This document shows, piece by piece, positions 54,907 to 64,000 of a stretch of 64,000 nucleotides of DNA (within the stretch, counting starts at the first letter, position 1; each line of letters opens with the position of its first letter). Location of the stretch: the NCBI GenBank assembly GCA_017306415.1, contig JAFKIL010000001.1:124001-188000 (forward strand), in the 5' to 3' direction. Both the position numbers and the translations under genes were made by a program. The DNA comes from Microbacterium sp. GTDB lineage: Bacteria; Actinomycetota; Actinomycetes; Actinomycetales; Microbacteriaceae. The notes beneath the pieces are model-generated. The model saw nothing but the letters and a program-made list of their open reading frames with translations. It did not search any database and had not been told where the DNA came from.

Positions 54907-56544
54907 CTACTGGGCGGCTTCGAAGAGCGACAGCACCTCGAGCTGAGGGTCCGTCAGGGTGAGCGTGACGACGGGGCGCCCGTGGCCGGTGGCGAGGACG
55001 CTCGCGTCGCCTGCGGCCTGCGCCTCGATGAGCTCGCCGAACGTGAAGGGCCGCCCGGGGATCTCGACGTCCACGTCCGTGCGCTCCGTGATCTGCAGGA
55101 AGACCCCGGTCGCCGGGCCGCCCTTGTGATACTGGCCGGTCGAGTGGAGGAAGCGCGGCCCCCAGCCGAACGTCGTCGGCCGACCGGAGTCGGCGGCGAC
55201 GAGCTCGCGGAGGCCGGACAGCTCCGGAAGCGCGAGTCGGTTGACGTAAGCCTGGATCGCCACGTAGCCGCCCGCCGGCACGCGCGCCCACAAGGCGTCG
55301 AGGACGCCGGCGATCGTTCCGGAGGCGGCCAAGGCGGGATCGGAGACCCGCACCTCGACGCCGTCCGCGACGAATGCGGCGCGCGTCGCATCCGGTCGTG
55401 CCTCGAGCAGGCCTCGCGTGGCCGTCTTGGCGGATTCGACATCCGGCTGATCGAACGGGTCGATTCCCAGCAGGCGACCGGCGATCGCCGTCGCGTACTC
55501 CCAGACCACGAACTGCGCGCCGAGCGACCCGCTGATCAGGATCTCGCCCTCGTGCCGTTCGAACAGATGGAACTGGGCCGCCTCGTCGACGAGACGCACG
55601 ATCTGCAGATCACCGGGGCGGTTCTCGACCTCGGGCGAAACGGGAAGCATGACGACCGGTAGAAGGCCCGTGCCATCCTTGCCCGTCGACTCCGCGATGA
55701 GCTGCTCGATCCAGTCGGGGAGGCCGACGAGGTGCGTGCCGTCGCTGATGAGTCCCAGCTTGTCCCGGCGGTCGGGTGCCGACGACACGGCCCCTCCGGC
55801 GATCGCGGCTGCCAGGACCAGCGCCGGGTTCTCGGGGCTGTCGATCGCGACCTCGAGGAGCGTGGCGTCGGCCTCGTCGAGGAGTTCGTCGAGATCCACA
55901 CCCGCCAGACCCGCGGGCACGAGACCGAACGCCGTCAGGGCGGAGTAGCGACCGCCCACGGTCGGATCGGCATTGAACACCCGATAGCCGTCCTGCCGCG
56001 CGGAGGCGTCCAGCGGCGAGCCCGGGTCCGTGACGACGATGATGCGTTCGGCCGGGTCGATGCCGAGGTCGCGGAACGCCGCTTCGAAGGCGCGCTTCGC
56101 CGAATCCGTCTCGACGGTCGAGCCCGACTTGGATGACACGACGAGCACCGTCTGCGCGAGGCCGCCGGCCTCGGCGTCACCGTCGAGAGCGGCGAGCACC
56201 TGGCCGGGGGACGTCGAGTCGAGGATGACGAGCGGCACGCCGCTCGTCTGGGCGATCACCTCGGGAGCCAGGGAGGACCCGCCCATGCCGGCGAGCACGA
56301 TGCGCGTCAGACCCTTCGCGACCATGTCGGCGCGGAGCGCGGCGATGTCCGCCACGAGCGGCCGCGACACGCTGACCGCATCCACCCAGCCGAGCCGCTG
56401 GGCGGCCTCCTGCTCTGCGGCAGGTCCCCACAGCGTGGGGTCCTCGGCAGTGATCCCGGACGCGACCAGCTCGGACACCAGGCTCGGGAGCACGTCGTCG
56501 ACGACCGACTTCACGTGCCCGCTGACGTGGATGTCGAAGCTCAC
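54907..56544 (-). CDS. pgi: Glucose-6-phosphate isomerase
   Basis: This 545-residue enzyme links glycolysis and the pentose phosphate pathway. It is the longer, divergent actinobacterial form, with [65 protein letters not shown] and [19 protein letters not shown]. The GTG at 56544 overlaps the tal stop by 4 nt (GTGA), which fixes the start. Its place between tal and zwf differs from the classical corynebacterial tkt-tal-zwf-opcA order. Confidence 0.92.
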   Translation of the reverse strand: MSFDIHVSGHVKSVVDDVLPSLVSELVASGITAEDPTLWGPAAEQEAAQRLGWVDAVSVSRPLVADIAALRADMVAKGLTRIVLAGMGGSSLAPEVIAQTSGVPLVILDSTSPGQVLAALDGDAEAGGLAQTVLVVSSKSGSTVETDSAKRAFEAAFRDLGIDPAERIIVVTDPGSPLDASARQDGYRVFNADPTVGGRYSALTAFGLVPAGLAGVDLDELLDEADATLLEVAIDSPENPALVLAAAIAGGAVSSAPDRRDKLGLISDGTHLVGLPDWIEQLIAESTGKDGTGLLPVVMLPVSPEVENRPGDLQIVRLVDEAAQFHLFERHEGEILISGSLGAQFVVWEYATAIAGRLLGIDPFDQPDVESAKTATRGLLEARPDATRAAFVADGVEVRVSDPALAASGTIAGVLDALWARVPAGGYVAIQAYVNRLALPELSGLRELVAADSGRPTTFGWGPRFLHSTGQYHKGGPATGVFLQITERTDVDVEIPGRPFTFGELIEAQAAGDASVLATGHGRPVVTLTLTDPQLEVLSLFEAAQ

Positions 56545-57659
56545 CGCAGCACTTCCGGCGCGTTCTTCAGCGCGTCCGCGACGGTCGCCTGGAGCTCGTG
56601 CCACGAGACGATGAACTTCTCGACGCCCTCGTCCTCGAGAACCTGGGTCACATCGGCGAAGTCGACGCCCACGGCGGCGAGACCGTCGAGGACGCCGTGC
56701 GCGTCGGCGTAGGCACCCGTGATCGTGTCACCGGTGATGACCGCGTGGTCGAACGTCGCCTCGAGCGTCTTCTCCGGCATCGTATTGACCGTTCCGGGGG
56801 CCACGAGCTCGGTGACGTAGAGGGTGTCGGGGAGCGACGGATCCTTCACGCCGGTCGACGCCCACAGCGGGCGCTGCACGTTGGCGCCGGCGGCGACGAG
56901 GCCCTGCGCGCGCTTCTCGGCGAACTTGGCCTCGTAGAGCTCGAAAGCGAGTCGCGCGTTCGCGACACCCGCCTTGCTCTTGAGCTCAGCGGCCGCGGGG
57001 TCGCTGATCGCGTCGAGGCGCTTGTCGACCTCGGTGTCCACGCGGGACACGAAGAAGGATGCGACCGACTGGATCGTCGACAGGTCGTGACCGGAATCTC
57101 TCGCCTGCTCGAGGCCGGCGAGATAGGCGTCGATGACGGCGTCGTACCTCTCCAGGCTGAAGATGAGCGTCACGTTGACCGAGATGCCGGACCCGATGAC
57201 CTCGGTGATCGCGGGGAGACCGGCCTTCGTGGCCGGAATCTTGATGAGGACGTTGGGTCGGTCGACCGTCGCCCAGAGCTGCTTGGCCTGCGCGATCGTC
57301 GCGTCCGTGTCGTGTGCGAGGTCGGGAGAGACCTCGATCGACACGCGGCCGTCCACGCCCTGGGTCTCGTCGTACACGGGACGGAAGATGTCGGCGCCGT
57401 TGCGCACGTCGTCGGTCGTGATCTCGAAGATCGCGTCGTCGGCGGACGCGCCGCGCGAGGCGAGCACGGCCACCTGCCCGTCGTATCCGTCCCCCTTGCC
57501 GATGGCGGCGGCGAAGATCGTCGGGTTCGTCGTGACGCCGGTCACGTTGCGCGTCGCGATGAGGTCGGCCAGGTTGCCTGAGGTGATGCGGTGGCGGGAC
57601 AGGTCGTCCAGCCAGATGCTGACGCCCGCGGCTGCCAGCTGCTCGGTGGGGGTGGTCAT
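56541..57659 (-). CDS. tal: Transaldolase
   Basis: Transaldolase moves a dihydroxyacetone unit between sugar phosphates through a lysine Schiff base. The 372-residue length fits the long actinobacterial type. Visible landmarks are [27 protein letters not shown], the active lysine in [12 protein letters not shown], and [13 protein letters not shown]. The ATG at 57659 has a GAGGAGAAG ribosome site, 46 nt after tkt. Confidence 0.96.
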   Translation of the reverse strand: MTTPTEQLAAAGVSIWLDDLSRHRITSGNLADLIATRNVTGVTTNPTIFAAAIGKGDGYDGQVAVLASRGASADDAIFEITTDDVRNGADIFRPVYDETQGVDGRVSIEVSPDLAHDTDATIAQAKQLWATVDRPNVLIKIPATKAGLPAITEVIGSGISVNVTLIFSLERYDAVIDAYLAGLEQARDSGHDLSTIQSVASFFVSRVDTEVDKRLDAISDPAAAELKSKAGVANARLAFELYEAKFAEKRAQGLVAAGANVQRPLWASTGVKDPSLPDTLYVTELVAPGTVNTMPEKTLEATFDHAVITGDTITGAYADAHGVLDGLAAVGVDFADVTQVLEDEGVEKFIVSWHELQATVADALKNAPEVLR

Positions 57660-57705
57660 GCTTCTCCTCGATGCTGCTCGGATGTTGGGGGATAGGGGCG
57701 GGCGC

Positions 57706-59805
57706 CTAAGCCCGATTCGCCGCGATCGTCTCGCGTGCCGCGGCGACGACGGCTTCGGCGGTGATGCCGAACTTCTCGAACAGCGTCTTGTAGTCCGCCG
57801 ATGCGCCGAAGTGCTCGATCGACACGGAGCGTCCCTTGTCGCCGACGATGCCCCGCCAGGTGAGGGCGATACCGGCCTCGACCGACACACGGGCGGTCAC
57901 GGCGGCGGGCAGGACGCTCTCGCGATACGCCTCGTCCTGCTCCGCGAACCACTCCAGCGACGGCGCCGACACCACACGGGCGTTGATGCCCTCGTCGCGG
58001 AGGGTCTCACGGGCGGCGACGGCCAGCTGCACCTCGGACCCGGTGCCGATGAGGATCACGTCCGGCGCGCCGTCGGGCGCCTCCGCGAGCACGTAGGCGC
58101 CGCGCGCGACGCCCGCGGCCGAGCCGAACACGTCGCCCGACGCCTCGCCGTCGCCGCGCTCGAACACGGGGACGTTCTGGCGCGTGAGCGCCATGCCTGC
58201 CGGGCCGCCCTGGCGGCGCAGCAGCTCGAGCCACGCGTACGCCGTCTCGGTGGCGTCCGCCGGACGGACGACCGTGAAGTTCGGGATGGCGCGCAGCGCC
58301 GCCAGCTGCTCGATCGGCTGATGGGTCGGCCCGTCCTCGCCGAGGGCGATGGAGTCGTGCGTCCAGACGAACAGCGACCGGATGTCCATGAGTGCCGAGA
58401 GGCGCACGGCCGGACGCATGTAATCGCTGAAGATGAGGAACGTGCCACCGAACGCGCGGGTCGGCCCGTGGAGCACGATCCCGTTGATGATGGCACCCAT
58501 GGCGTGCTCGCGGATGCCGAAGTGGAGCACGCGCCCGTAGGGGCTCCCGGACCACTCGTGCGTGGACCACTCGACGGGGATGAACGAGTCCGCGTCCTTG
58601 ATGGTGGTCAGGTTGGACTCCGCGAGGTCGGCCGATCCGCCCCACAGCTCCGGGAGACGGGCGGCGAGCGCGTTGATGACCGTTCCCGAGGCGGCTCGGG
58701 TGGACACGTCCTTGCCGGGCTCGAACGAGGGCAGCGCCGACGCGATGTCGTCGGGGAGCTCGCCGGCGAGCAGGCGGTCGAGCAGCGCCTTGCGCTCCGG
58801 GTTCGCCGTGGCCCAGGCATCGAACGCCTTCTGCCACTGGGCATGCTCCGCGGCACCGCGCTCGCCGAGCGTGCGCGTGTGCGCGATGACGTCGTCGGGC
58901 ACCTCGAAGGTCTTGCCGGGGTCCCAGCCGAGCACGCGCTTCGTGGCGGCGAGCTCCTCCCCGCCGAGGGCGGAGCCGTGGACCTTGCCGGTGTTCTGCT
59001 TTCCGGGCGACGGCCATCCGATGATCGTCTTGAGGATGATGATCGAGGGCTTGTCCGTCTCACCCTTGGCCGCTTCGATGGCGCCGTAGAGCTCGTGGAC
59101 GTCCTCGACGTACTGACCCGTCTTCTTCCAGTCGACGGTCTGGACGTGCCAGCCGTACGCCTCGTAGCGACGGGCCACATCCTCCGTGAAGGCGACGTTC
59201 GTGTCGTCCTCGATGGAGATCTGGTTGGCGTCGTAGATGACGACGAGGTTCCCCAGCTGCTGGTGTCCGGCGAGCGAGGAGGCCTCGCTGGTGATGCCCT
59301 CCTCGAGATCGCCGTCGGATGCGATGACGTAGATGAAGTGGTCGAAGGGGCTCGTGCCGGGTGCGGCCTCGGGGTCGAAGAGACCGCGCTCATAACGCGA
59401 CGCGTAGGCGAAGCCGACGGACGACGCCAGGCCCTGACCGAGCGGTCCGGTGGTGATCTCCACGCCCTTGGTGTGGCGGTACTCCGGGTGCCCGGGGGTG
59501 AGAGAGCCCCACGTGCGCAGAGCCTTGAGGTCGTCGAGCTCGAGGCCGAAGCCGCCCAGGTAGAGCTCGATGTACTGCGTGAGGGAGGAGTGCCCTGCCG
59601 AGAGGATGAACCGGTCGCGCCCCAGCCAGTGGGTGTCCGCGGGGTCGTGGCGCATCACCCGCTGGTACAGGAGATAGGCCGCAGGCGCGAGGCTCATCGC
59701 GGTGCCGGGGTGGCCGTTGCCGACCTTCTCCACAGCATCCGCGGCCAGTACGCGCACCGTGTCGACGGCCCGCCGATCGATCTCGTCCCAACGCAGTTCC
59801 GACAC
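57706..59805 (-). CDS. tkt: Transketolase
   Basis: This thiamine-diphosphate enzyme transfers two-carbon units. The 699-residue protein has [14 protein letters not shown], the ThDP motif [19 protein letters not shown] to [11 protein letters not shown], and the central [18 protein letters not shown]. It is first in the pentose phosphate operon. The GTG at 59805 has an AAAGGCGG ribosome site. A 160-bp region separates it from the divergent ctaB. Confidence 0.97.
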   Translation of the reverse strand: MSELRWDEIDRRAVDTVRVLAADAVEKVGNGHPGTAMSLAPAAYLLYQRVMRHDPADTHWLGRDRFILSAGHSSLTQYIELYLGGFGLELDDLKALRTWGSLTPGHPEYRHTKGVEITTGPLGQGLASSVGFAYASRYERGLFDPEAAPGTSPFDHFIYVIASDGDLEEGITSEASSLAGHQQLGNLVVIYDANQISIEDDTNVAFTEDVARRYEAYGWHVQTVDWKKTGQYVEDVHELYGAIEAAKGETDKPSIIILKTIIGWPSPGKQNTGKVHGSALGGEELAATKRVLGWDPGKTFEVPDDVIAHTRTLGERGAAEHAQWQKAFDAWATANPERKALLDRLLAGELPDDIASALPSFEPGKDVSTRAASGTVINALAARLPELWGGSADLAESNLTTIKDADSFIPVEWSTHEWSGSPYGRVLHFGIREHAMGAIINGIVLHGPTRAFGGTFLIFSDYMRPAVRLSALMDIRSLFVWTHDSIALGEDGPTHQPIEQLAALRAIPNFTVVRPADATETAYAWLELLRRQGGPAGMALTRQNVPVFERGDGEASGDVFGSAAGVARGAYVLAEAPDGAPDVILIGTGSEVQLAVAARETLRDEGINARVVSAPSLEWFAEQDEAYRESVLPAAVTARVSVEAGIALTWRGIVGDKGRSVSIEHFGASADYKTLFEKFGITAEAVVAAARETIAANRA

Positions 59806-59964
59806 GAGGCCGCCTTTCGCGATTCAGGGGATGCGCCCGGGCCGGCGTGGACGAAGAGTCGCCACCGCAGGAGTCCGGCTTCGGGCGCGCGTGTGTTTTC
59901 AGCATAGCGAAGCGGTATGCCGCACCGGGCACGACTGGACCTCTGTGACAGCCGGTGGTAAAGG

Positions 59965-60966
59965 GTGCACGCCCGCGCATGCCATAGACTCGAGGGGTCC
60001 ACGCGAGGGGCTTCGGAGGGGGCGATCCACATCACCACGACGTCGCGTGCCGATCAGGCACGTTCAGACAGGTCGCTGCCGGAGCACACGCTGGGTAGGA
60101 CGATCCGCGCCTATGTGGCGCTGACGAAGCCCCGCGTGCTCGAACTCCTGCTGGTGACCACCGTCCCGGTGATGATCCTCGCCCAGAACGGGTTCCCGAG
60201 CCTGTGGCTCGTCCTCGCGACGGTCGTCGGCGGGTCACTCTCGGCGGGTTCGGCGGCGGCGTTCAACATGTACATCGACCGCGACATCGACGCCCACATG
60301 CAGCGGACGGAGAATCGCCCTCTGGTCACGGGTGAGGTCTCGCCCCGCGGTGCCCTGACCTTCGCCTGGACGCTCGCCGTGGCGTCCACGCTGTGGCTGT
60401 GGCTGACGACGAACTGGCTCGCCGCGGCGCTGTCGGCCTTCGCGATCTTCTTCTACGTCGTGGTCTACACGATCATCCTCAAACGCCGCACCGAGCAGAA
60501 CATCGTGTGGGGCGGCATCGCCGGCTGCTTCCCGGTGCTCATCGGGTGGACGGCCGTCACCGGCACGCTCGCGTGGCCGCCGGTCATCCTCTTCGCCCTC
60601 GTGTTCCTCTGGACGCCGCCGCACTACTGGCCGCTGTCGATGAAGTATCGCGACGACTACGAGGACGTCGACGTCCCGATGCTCGGTGCGACCCGCAGCG
60701 GATCGCAGGTGGGGCTCCAGGTGATCCTGTACGCGTGGGCGACGGTGGCGTGCTCGCTGCTCCTCATCCCCGTGGCGAACATGGGCCTGCTGTACATCGC
60801 GTCCTCGCTGGTGTTCGGCGGCTGGTTCATCTACGAGTCGCACCTGCTCTACACCCGGGCGGTGCGCGGCACCGAGCCGCGGCCGATGCGCGTGTTCCAC
60901 GCGTCGATCACGTACCTGACCCTTCTCTTCGTGGCGATCGCGCTCGATCCGCTGCTGCCTTTCTGA
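59965..60966 (+). CDS. ctaB: Protoheme IX farnesyltransferase (heme O synthase)
   Basis: CtaB adds a farnesyl group to heme b, the step before heme A for the aa3 oxidase. Family motifs are clear: [37 protein letters not shown] and [14 protein letters not shown], with about nine membrane helices. The start is uncertain. GTG 59965 is the only canonical start that keeps the full N-terminus, but a TAGACT -10 box lies inside it (59985-59990), and the best ribosome site (GGAGGGGG, 60015-60022) precedes ATC codons at 60025 and 60031. Translation may begin there. Confidence 0.92.
   Translation: MHARACHRLEGSTRGASEGAIHITTTSRADQARSDRSLPEHTLGRTIRAYVALTKPRVLELLLVTTVPVMILAQNGFPSLWLVLATVVGGSLSAGSAAAFNMYIDRDIDAHMQRTENRPLVTGEVSPRGALTFAWTLAVASTLWLWLTTNWLAAALSAFAIFFYVVVYTIILKRRTEQNIVWGGIAGCFPVLIGWTAVTGTLAWPPVILFALVFLWTPPHYWPLSMKYRDDYEDVDVPMLGATRSGSQVGLQVILYAWATVACSLLLIPVANMGLLYIASSLVFGGWFIYESHLLYTRAVRGTEPRPMRVFHASITYLTLLFVAIALDPLLPF
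59985..59990 (+). promoter_or_regulatory. Probable -10 box (TAGACT) of ctaB
   Basis: If used, transcription would start near 59997, downstream of the only full-length canonical start codon. Confidence 0.4.
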
Positions 60967-60999
60967 CCCGCACGCCGGTCGCGAGAGGAGGATGACGTC

Positions 61000-61449
61000 G
61001 TGGCCCACGAACCCGCCGACGCCGCCGCACGCCTCGCCGTCGCGATAGGCCGGATCAACCGGCGCATCCGTCCCTCGGCCGACGGCCTGTCGCTCGGGCT
61101 GCTGTCGGCGCTGTCCACCGTCGTCCGCCTGGGACCGCTGCGCCCCTCCGAGCTGGCCAGGATCGAGGGCGTCGCGGCACCGACGGCGACCCGAGCCGTC
61201 GCCGAGCTCGAGTCGCGGGGCTTCGTGGAGCGTCGCCCCGACCCGGCCGACGGGCGGGCGTTCTTCGTGAGCGCGACGCGTGCGGGCGAAGAGGCGGTGC
61301 TCCACGCGCGGGCGGAACGCGCCGCGCGGATCTCGAGACTCCTGGACGCCCTCGACGACGGCGAGAGGGCGGCGATCCTCGATGCCCTCTCCGCGCTCGA
61401 GGCCGCCGCGGACAGCCGCGACGACCTCGAGGAATCGAGCCGGGCCTAG
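61000..61449 (+). CDS. MarR-family transcriptional regulator
   Basis: This 149-residue winged-helix regulator has LLSALSTVVRLGPLRPSELARIEGVAAPTATRAV as helix-turn-helix region and a wing ERRPDPADGRAFFVSATRAG. No sensing cysteine comparable to OhrR is present. A GAGAGGAGG ribosome site sets GTG 61000. It follows ctaB by 33 nt and is probably co-transcribed with it. Its ligand and targets are unknown. Confidence 0.88.
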   Translation: MAHEPADAAARLAVAIGRINRRIRPSADGLSLGLLSALSTVVRLGPLRPSELARIEGVAAPTATRAVAELESRGFVERRPDPADGRAFFVSATRAGEEAVLHARAERAARISRLLDALDDGERAAILDALSALEAAADSRDDLEESSRA

Positions 61450-61880
61450 CGGACGGGCGTGGCCTGCGTTCCGTCCTCGGAGGCTGGTGACGCGGGAATC
61501 GATCCGTGCGGTTCTGACGCGGCGTCCTCCGCGGGGAGTGCGGTGTCCCCTCCGACGGCTGGATCGTCGCCGTCGTCCGCGAACGCGAGCGGCTCGACCA
61601 CCTCCACGTCGGGGGCCGGAGTGACGAGAGCGCGCAGCACCGCGAGCGCCAACGTCGCGACGAGGCCGATGAGGCCGGCGCCGAGAAGGGCGCCGCCGAT
61701 GACGATCCAGGACTGGCCACCGTAGACGTCGGCCGTCGTCGCGTTCTGGGCCGTGAGGCCGGCGACCATCGTCGTCACCTTCGTCAGGGCGATCCAGCCA
61801 CCGGCGACGGTCGCTGCGAGTGAGCCGACCAGGAGGATCCAGAACGGGATGCTGGTGATCAAGCGGGGGCGGGATGTCAT
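61446..61880 (-). CDS. Hypothetical membrane protein (two TM helices)
   Basis: The 144-residue protein has two hydrophobic helices (about 9-30 and 55-85, WIVIGGALLGAGLIGLVATLALAVL) and a long acidic, low-complexity C-terminal tail (VEPLAFADDGDDPAVGGDTAL). I do not recognise a family with certainty. It is convergent with and overlaps the MarR gene by 4 nt, and lies 46 nt downstream of ctaA on the same strand. Confidence 0.75.
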   Translation of the reverse strand: MTSRPRLITSIPFWILLVGSLAATVAGGWIALTKVTTMVAGLTAQNATTADVYGGQSWIVIGGALLGAGLIGLVATLALAVLRALVTPAPDVEVVEPLAFADDGDDPAVGGDTALPAEDAASEPHGSIPASPASEDGTQATPVR

Positions 61881-61926
61881 GCGGATGTCTCCTCAGGTGA
61901 TCGCGGCCGGAGGACCGCGACCTCCA

Positions 61927-62916
61927 TCATCCGGAGACAGTCGATGCGGAGTCGGTGATCCGGCTATGCGTGGGCTGTGCGCCGGCGGTGGCCTTCAGAT
62001 GCATCACCACGGCGGTCATGGCGGCGACGAGGAGCATGGCCAGCACCATGTGGATGTTCACGAGCAGAATGGGAAGGCCCGTCCGCGCCTGCCAGAGGCC
62101 GACCCCTATCTGCGCGATCTCGACGAGGAGAAGAAGGCCGGCCCACCGTCGCAGGCGCTGAGTCGCCGGTGTCCGCCACGAGCCCGCGAACAGCACCACG
62201 GTGAGCGCGAAGGTGGCGTAGGCGGGCCACGAGTGCACGTGCTCCATGAACCCCGGGTTCAGGCCGTTGCGAACGGCGTTCGCGTCTCCGGCGTGCGGGC
62301 CCGAGCCGGTCACCAGGATGCCCACCACGACCGTGATCAGGACGAGTCCGCTCGTGACGTGCGCGAGGGCGGCATACCAGCCGGGCACCGCTCGCACCCG
62401 CGGTCCCGGCGCGGCGTACACGCGGCTGACGAGCGCGGCGGCGATCGCCACCAGCGGCACCGACGCGAAGAAGTGGAGACCGACGACGTAGGGATTGAGA
62501 TGCGTGAGGACGGTGATGCCGCCGATCACCGCCTGCAGCGGGATGTAGAGGCCGACCAGCAGCGCGAGCCAGAACAGGTCGCGGCGCTCGCGCCGCAGGC
62601 GCAGGACGAGCAGGAAGGTCGCGATGGCCACGACGGCCAGGACGAAGGTGAGGGCGCGGTTCCCGAACTCGATGATGCTGTGGTAGCTCTGCTCGGGGGT
62701 GGGCACGAACGAGCCGGCCGTGCACTGGGGCCACGTGGGACACCCGAGGCCGGACCCGGTGAGCCTGACCAGTCCGCCGGTGCCGACGATCCCGATCTGG
62801 ACCACGAGGGTGGCCCACGCCGCCACGATGATGCGCCGGTCCACGCGGTTGGGGAGCCAGGTCCAGAACCGCCGCCAGATGCCGGGACGTGCGGGAGCGG
62901 GGGTGTCCGCGGACAT
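61927..62916 (-). CDS. ctaA: Heme A synthase
   Basis: CtaA oxidises heme O to heme A for cytochrome aa3. The 329-residue protein has eight helices in two four-helix halves, with GTGGLVRLTGSGLGCPTWPQC near the first half and heme-ligand histidines in LTHLNPYVVGLHFF and LVNIHMVLAM. ATG 62916 is set by GGAGG 8 nt upstream; this ribosome site lies in an inverted repeat (62924-62937). ctaB, its partner, is 2 kb away. Confidence 0.94.
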   Translation of the reverse strand: MSADTPAPARPGIWRRFWTWLPNRVDRRIIVAAWATLVVQIGIVGTGGLVRLTGSGLGCPTWPQCTAGSFVPTPEQSYHSIIEFGNRALTFVLAVVAIATFLLVLRLRRERRDLFWLALLVGLYIPLQAVIGGITVLTHLNPYVVGLHFFASVPLVAIAAALVSRVYAAPGPRVRAVPGWYAALAHVTSGLVLITVVVGILVTGSGPHAGDANAVRNGLNPGFMEHVHSWPAYATFALTVVLFAGSWRTPATQRLRRWAGLLLLVEIAQIGVGLWQARTGLPILLVNIHMVLAMLLVAAMTAVVMHLKATAGAQPTHSRITDSASTVSG

Positions 62917-62923
62917 GGAAGTC

Positions 62924-62937
62924 GCCTCCAAGGAGGC
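62924..62937 (-). promoter_or_regulatory. Inverted repeat overlapping the ctaA ribosome site
   Basis: GCCTCC-TT-GGAGGC on the minus strand contains the GGAGG ribosome site 8 nt before ATG 62916. A short hairpin (5-bp stem with loop CTTG) could mask it. Confidence 0.35.
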
Positions 62938-62991
62938 TCCCCGCTCGCGCCGGGAGCATCGAGTCGCCACCCGGCCGGCGGGCGGAGCCTG

Positions 62992-62997
62992 TAGAAT
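62992..62997 (+). promoter_or_regulatory. Probable -10 box (TAGAAT) of the suf operon
   Basis: TAGAAT lies about 170 nt before sufB, giving a long 5' leader (about 63004-63165). No regulator gene such as sufR lies between it and sufB. Confidence 0.5.
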
Positions 62998-63080
62998 CAA
63001 GGGGTTCGGGATGCGGCAGTTTCGCGCATCACTGACAGCTTAGGCGCGCGGATGCGCGTCGATTGATCGGGCCCGGAAAG

Positions 63081-63122
63081 CGGCATCCCCTCCAGAACTC
63101 CCGTGGAGGACACGGAATGCCG
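63081..63122 (+). promoter_or_regulatory. Leader hairpin upstream of sufB
   Basis: CGGCAT (63081-63086) pairs with ATGCCG (63117-63122), and within it CCTCCA (63089-63094) pairs with TGGAGG (63104-63109). The paired bases include the ribosome site and start codon of the small upstream reading frame at 63117. Confidence 0.5.
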
Positions 63123-63161
63123 GGACGGATGACACCGTTGCGGCCCTCGAGGAGAGTGTGA
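63117..63161 (+). CDS. Candidate leader peptide (14 aa) upstream of sufB
   Basis: ATG 63117 has GGAGGA six bases before it and encodes [14 protein letters not shown], ending 4 nt before sufB. It lies wholly within the predicted leader. It is basic, with four arginines. It may couple translation to sufB or act as a sensor; it could also be a chance frame. Confidence 0.35.
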   Translation: MPGRMTPLRPSRRV

Positions 63162-63165
63162 CGTC

Positions 63166-64000
63166 ATGTCCGATGTGCTGATCGACCGGCCGGAGCTGGA
63201 AGGACTCGGAGTCTACGAGTTCGGCTGGCACGATGCGGATGCCGCGGGGGCCAGCGCGAGGCGCGGGCTGAGCGAGGCCGTGGTGCGCGACATCTCCGCG
63301 CTCAAGAGCGAGCCCGACTGGATGCTGAAGAACCGGCTCAAGGGGCTGCAGCTCTTCGAACGCAAGCCCATGCCCACGTGGGGAGCCGATCTCAGCGAGA
63401 TCGACTTCGAGAACATCAAGTATTTCGTCCGCTCCACCGAGAAGCAGGCGCAGTCGTGGGAGGACCTCCCCGAGGAGATCCGCAACACATACGAGAAGCT
63501 CGGCATCCCTGAGGCGGAGCGTCAGCGACTGGTGGCCGGCGTCGCGGCGCAGTACGAGTCCGAGGTCGTCTACCACCAGATCCGCGAGGACCTCGAGGCC
63601 CAGGGCGTCATCTTCATGGACACCGACACGGCCCTGCGCGAGCACCCGGAGTTCTTCGAGGAGTACTTCGGCACGGTCATCCCCGCCGGTGACAACAAGT
63701 TCGCGGCTCTGAACACGGCGGTGTGGTCCGGCGGCTCGTTCGTCTACGTGCCGAAGGGCGTGCACGTCGAGATCCCGTTGCAGGCGTACTTCCGCATCAA
63801 CACCGAGAACATGGGGCAGTTCGAGCGGACGCTGATCATCGCCGACGAGGACTCCTACATCCACTACATCGAGGGCTGCACGGCGCCGATCTACAAGTCG
63901 GACTCGCTGCACTCGGCGGTCGTCGAGATCATCGTCAAGAAGAACGCCCGCGTGCGCTACACGACGATCCAGAACTGGTCGAACAACGTGTACAACCTCG
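63166..64000 (+). CDS. sufB: Fe-S cluster assembly protein SufB (5' part)
   Basis: The window ends inside this gene after 278 codons. The sequence is the SufB scaffold of the SufBCD complex: [55 protein letters not shown] and [20 protein letters not shown] are family hallmarks. A GAGGAGAG ribosome site precedes ATG 63166. In most actinobacteria it is followed by sufD, sufC and sufS, which lie outside the window. Confidence 0.97.
   Translation, partial: MSDVLIDRPELEGLGVYEFGWHDADAAGASARRGLSEAVVRDISALKSEPDWMLKNRLKGLQLFERKPMPTWGADLSEIDFENIKYFVRSTEKQAQSWEDLPEEIRNTYEKLGIPEAERQRLVAGVAAQYESEVVYHQIREDLEAQGVIFMDTDTALREHPEFFEEYFGTVIPAGDNKFAALNTAVWSGGSFVYVPKGVHVEIPLQAYFRINTENMGQFERTLIIADEDSYIHYIEGCTAPIYKSDSLHSAVVEIIVKKNARVRYTTIQNWSNNVYNL

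Overview
The window is a dense, high-GC chromosomal segment from an actinobacterium, most likely a Microbacterium or another member of the Microbacteriaceae. The placement is an inference from gene content and order: RbpA, WhiA, an actinobacterial qcrCAB-ctaCDFE respiratory supercomplex, a tkt-tal-pgi-zwf-opcA-pgl pentose phosphate block, S1, UvrABC, and many genes whose TAnnnT -10 box sits only 6-9 nt before the start codon (leaderless transcripts). I see no tRNA, rRNA, insertion sequence or CRISPR array. No stretch longer than about 260 bp lacks a gene.

Layout. 1-6.8 kb: the 3' end of dnaE, a membrane protein, hisD, nrdR, pyrD, a DUF3043-like membrane protein, an M20 dipeptidase and erpA. 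6.9-15.8 kb: the aerobic respiratory chain, ctaC-ctaD-ctaF forward, then a PP2C phosphatase and a rhodanese, then ctaE-qcrC-qcrA-qcrB reversed. 16-20.4 kb: trpD, a PHP phosphoesterase, and a NarL-type two-component system with a probable SHOCT-protein target. 20.4-24 kb: a 5'-3' exonuclease gene followed by an accessory stretch that holds two further, diverged copies of the exonuclease promoter and first 15 codons, separating single-gene cassettes. 24-27 kb: a FUSC-type membrane protein and a two-gene locus coding for a C13/caspase-like protease plus a small protein related to the protease's N-terminal module.

27-36 kb: rpsA with a strong terminator, a histidine kinase with a degenerate GGDEF protein, a convergent OmpR-type regulator, and a SipW signal peptidase flanked by two SipW-type secreted proteins, with 11-bp-spaced direct repeats upstream. 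Then coaE and a 36-codon acidic gene. 36-51.5 kb: uvrB, an OhrR/MarR-like regulator divergent from a small zinc-ribbon gene, uvrA-uvrC-rapZ-whiA, phzF, sodA, gap-pgk-tpiA-secG-rbpA. 51.5-59.8 kb: the pentose phosphate operon on the minus strand. 60-64 kb: ctaB, a MarR regulator, a membrane protein, ctaA, and the start of sufB behind a structured leader with a tiny upstream reading frame.

The housekeeping genes form coherent modules: respiratory complexes III/IV with heme A synthesis, glycolysis plus pentose phosphate pathway, and excision repair. The two places most likely to hold something undescribed are the repeat-bounded cassettes next to the exonuclease gene (21.3-22.6 kb) and the C13-protease/partner pair (25.1-26.9 kb).
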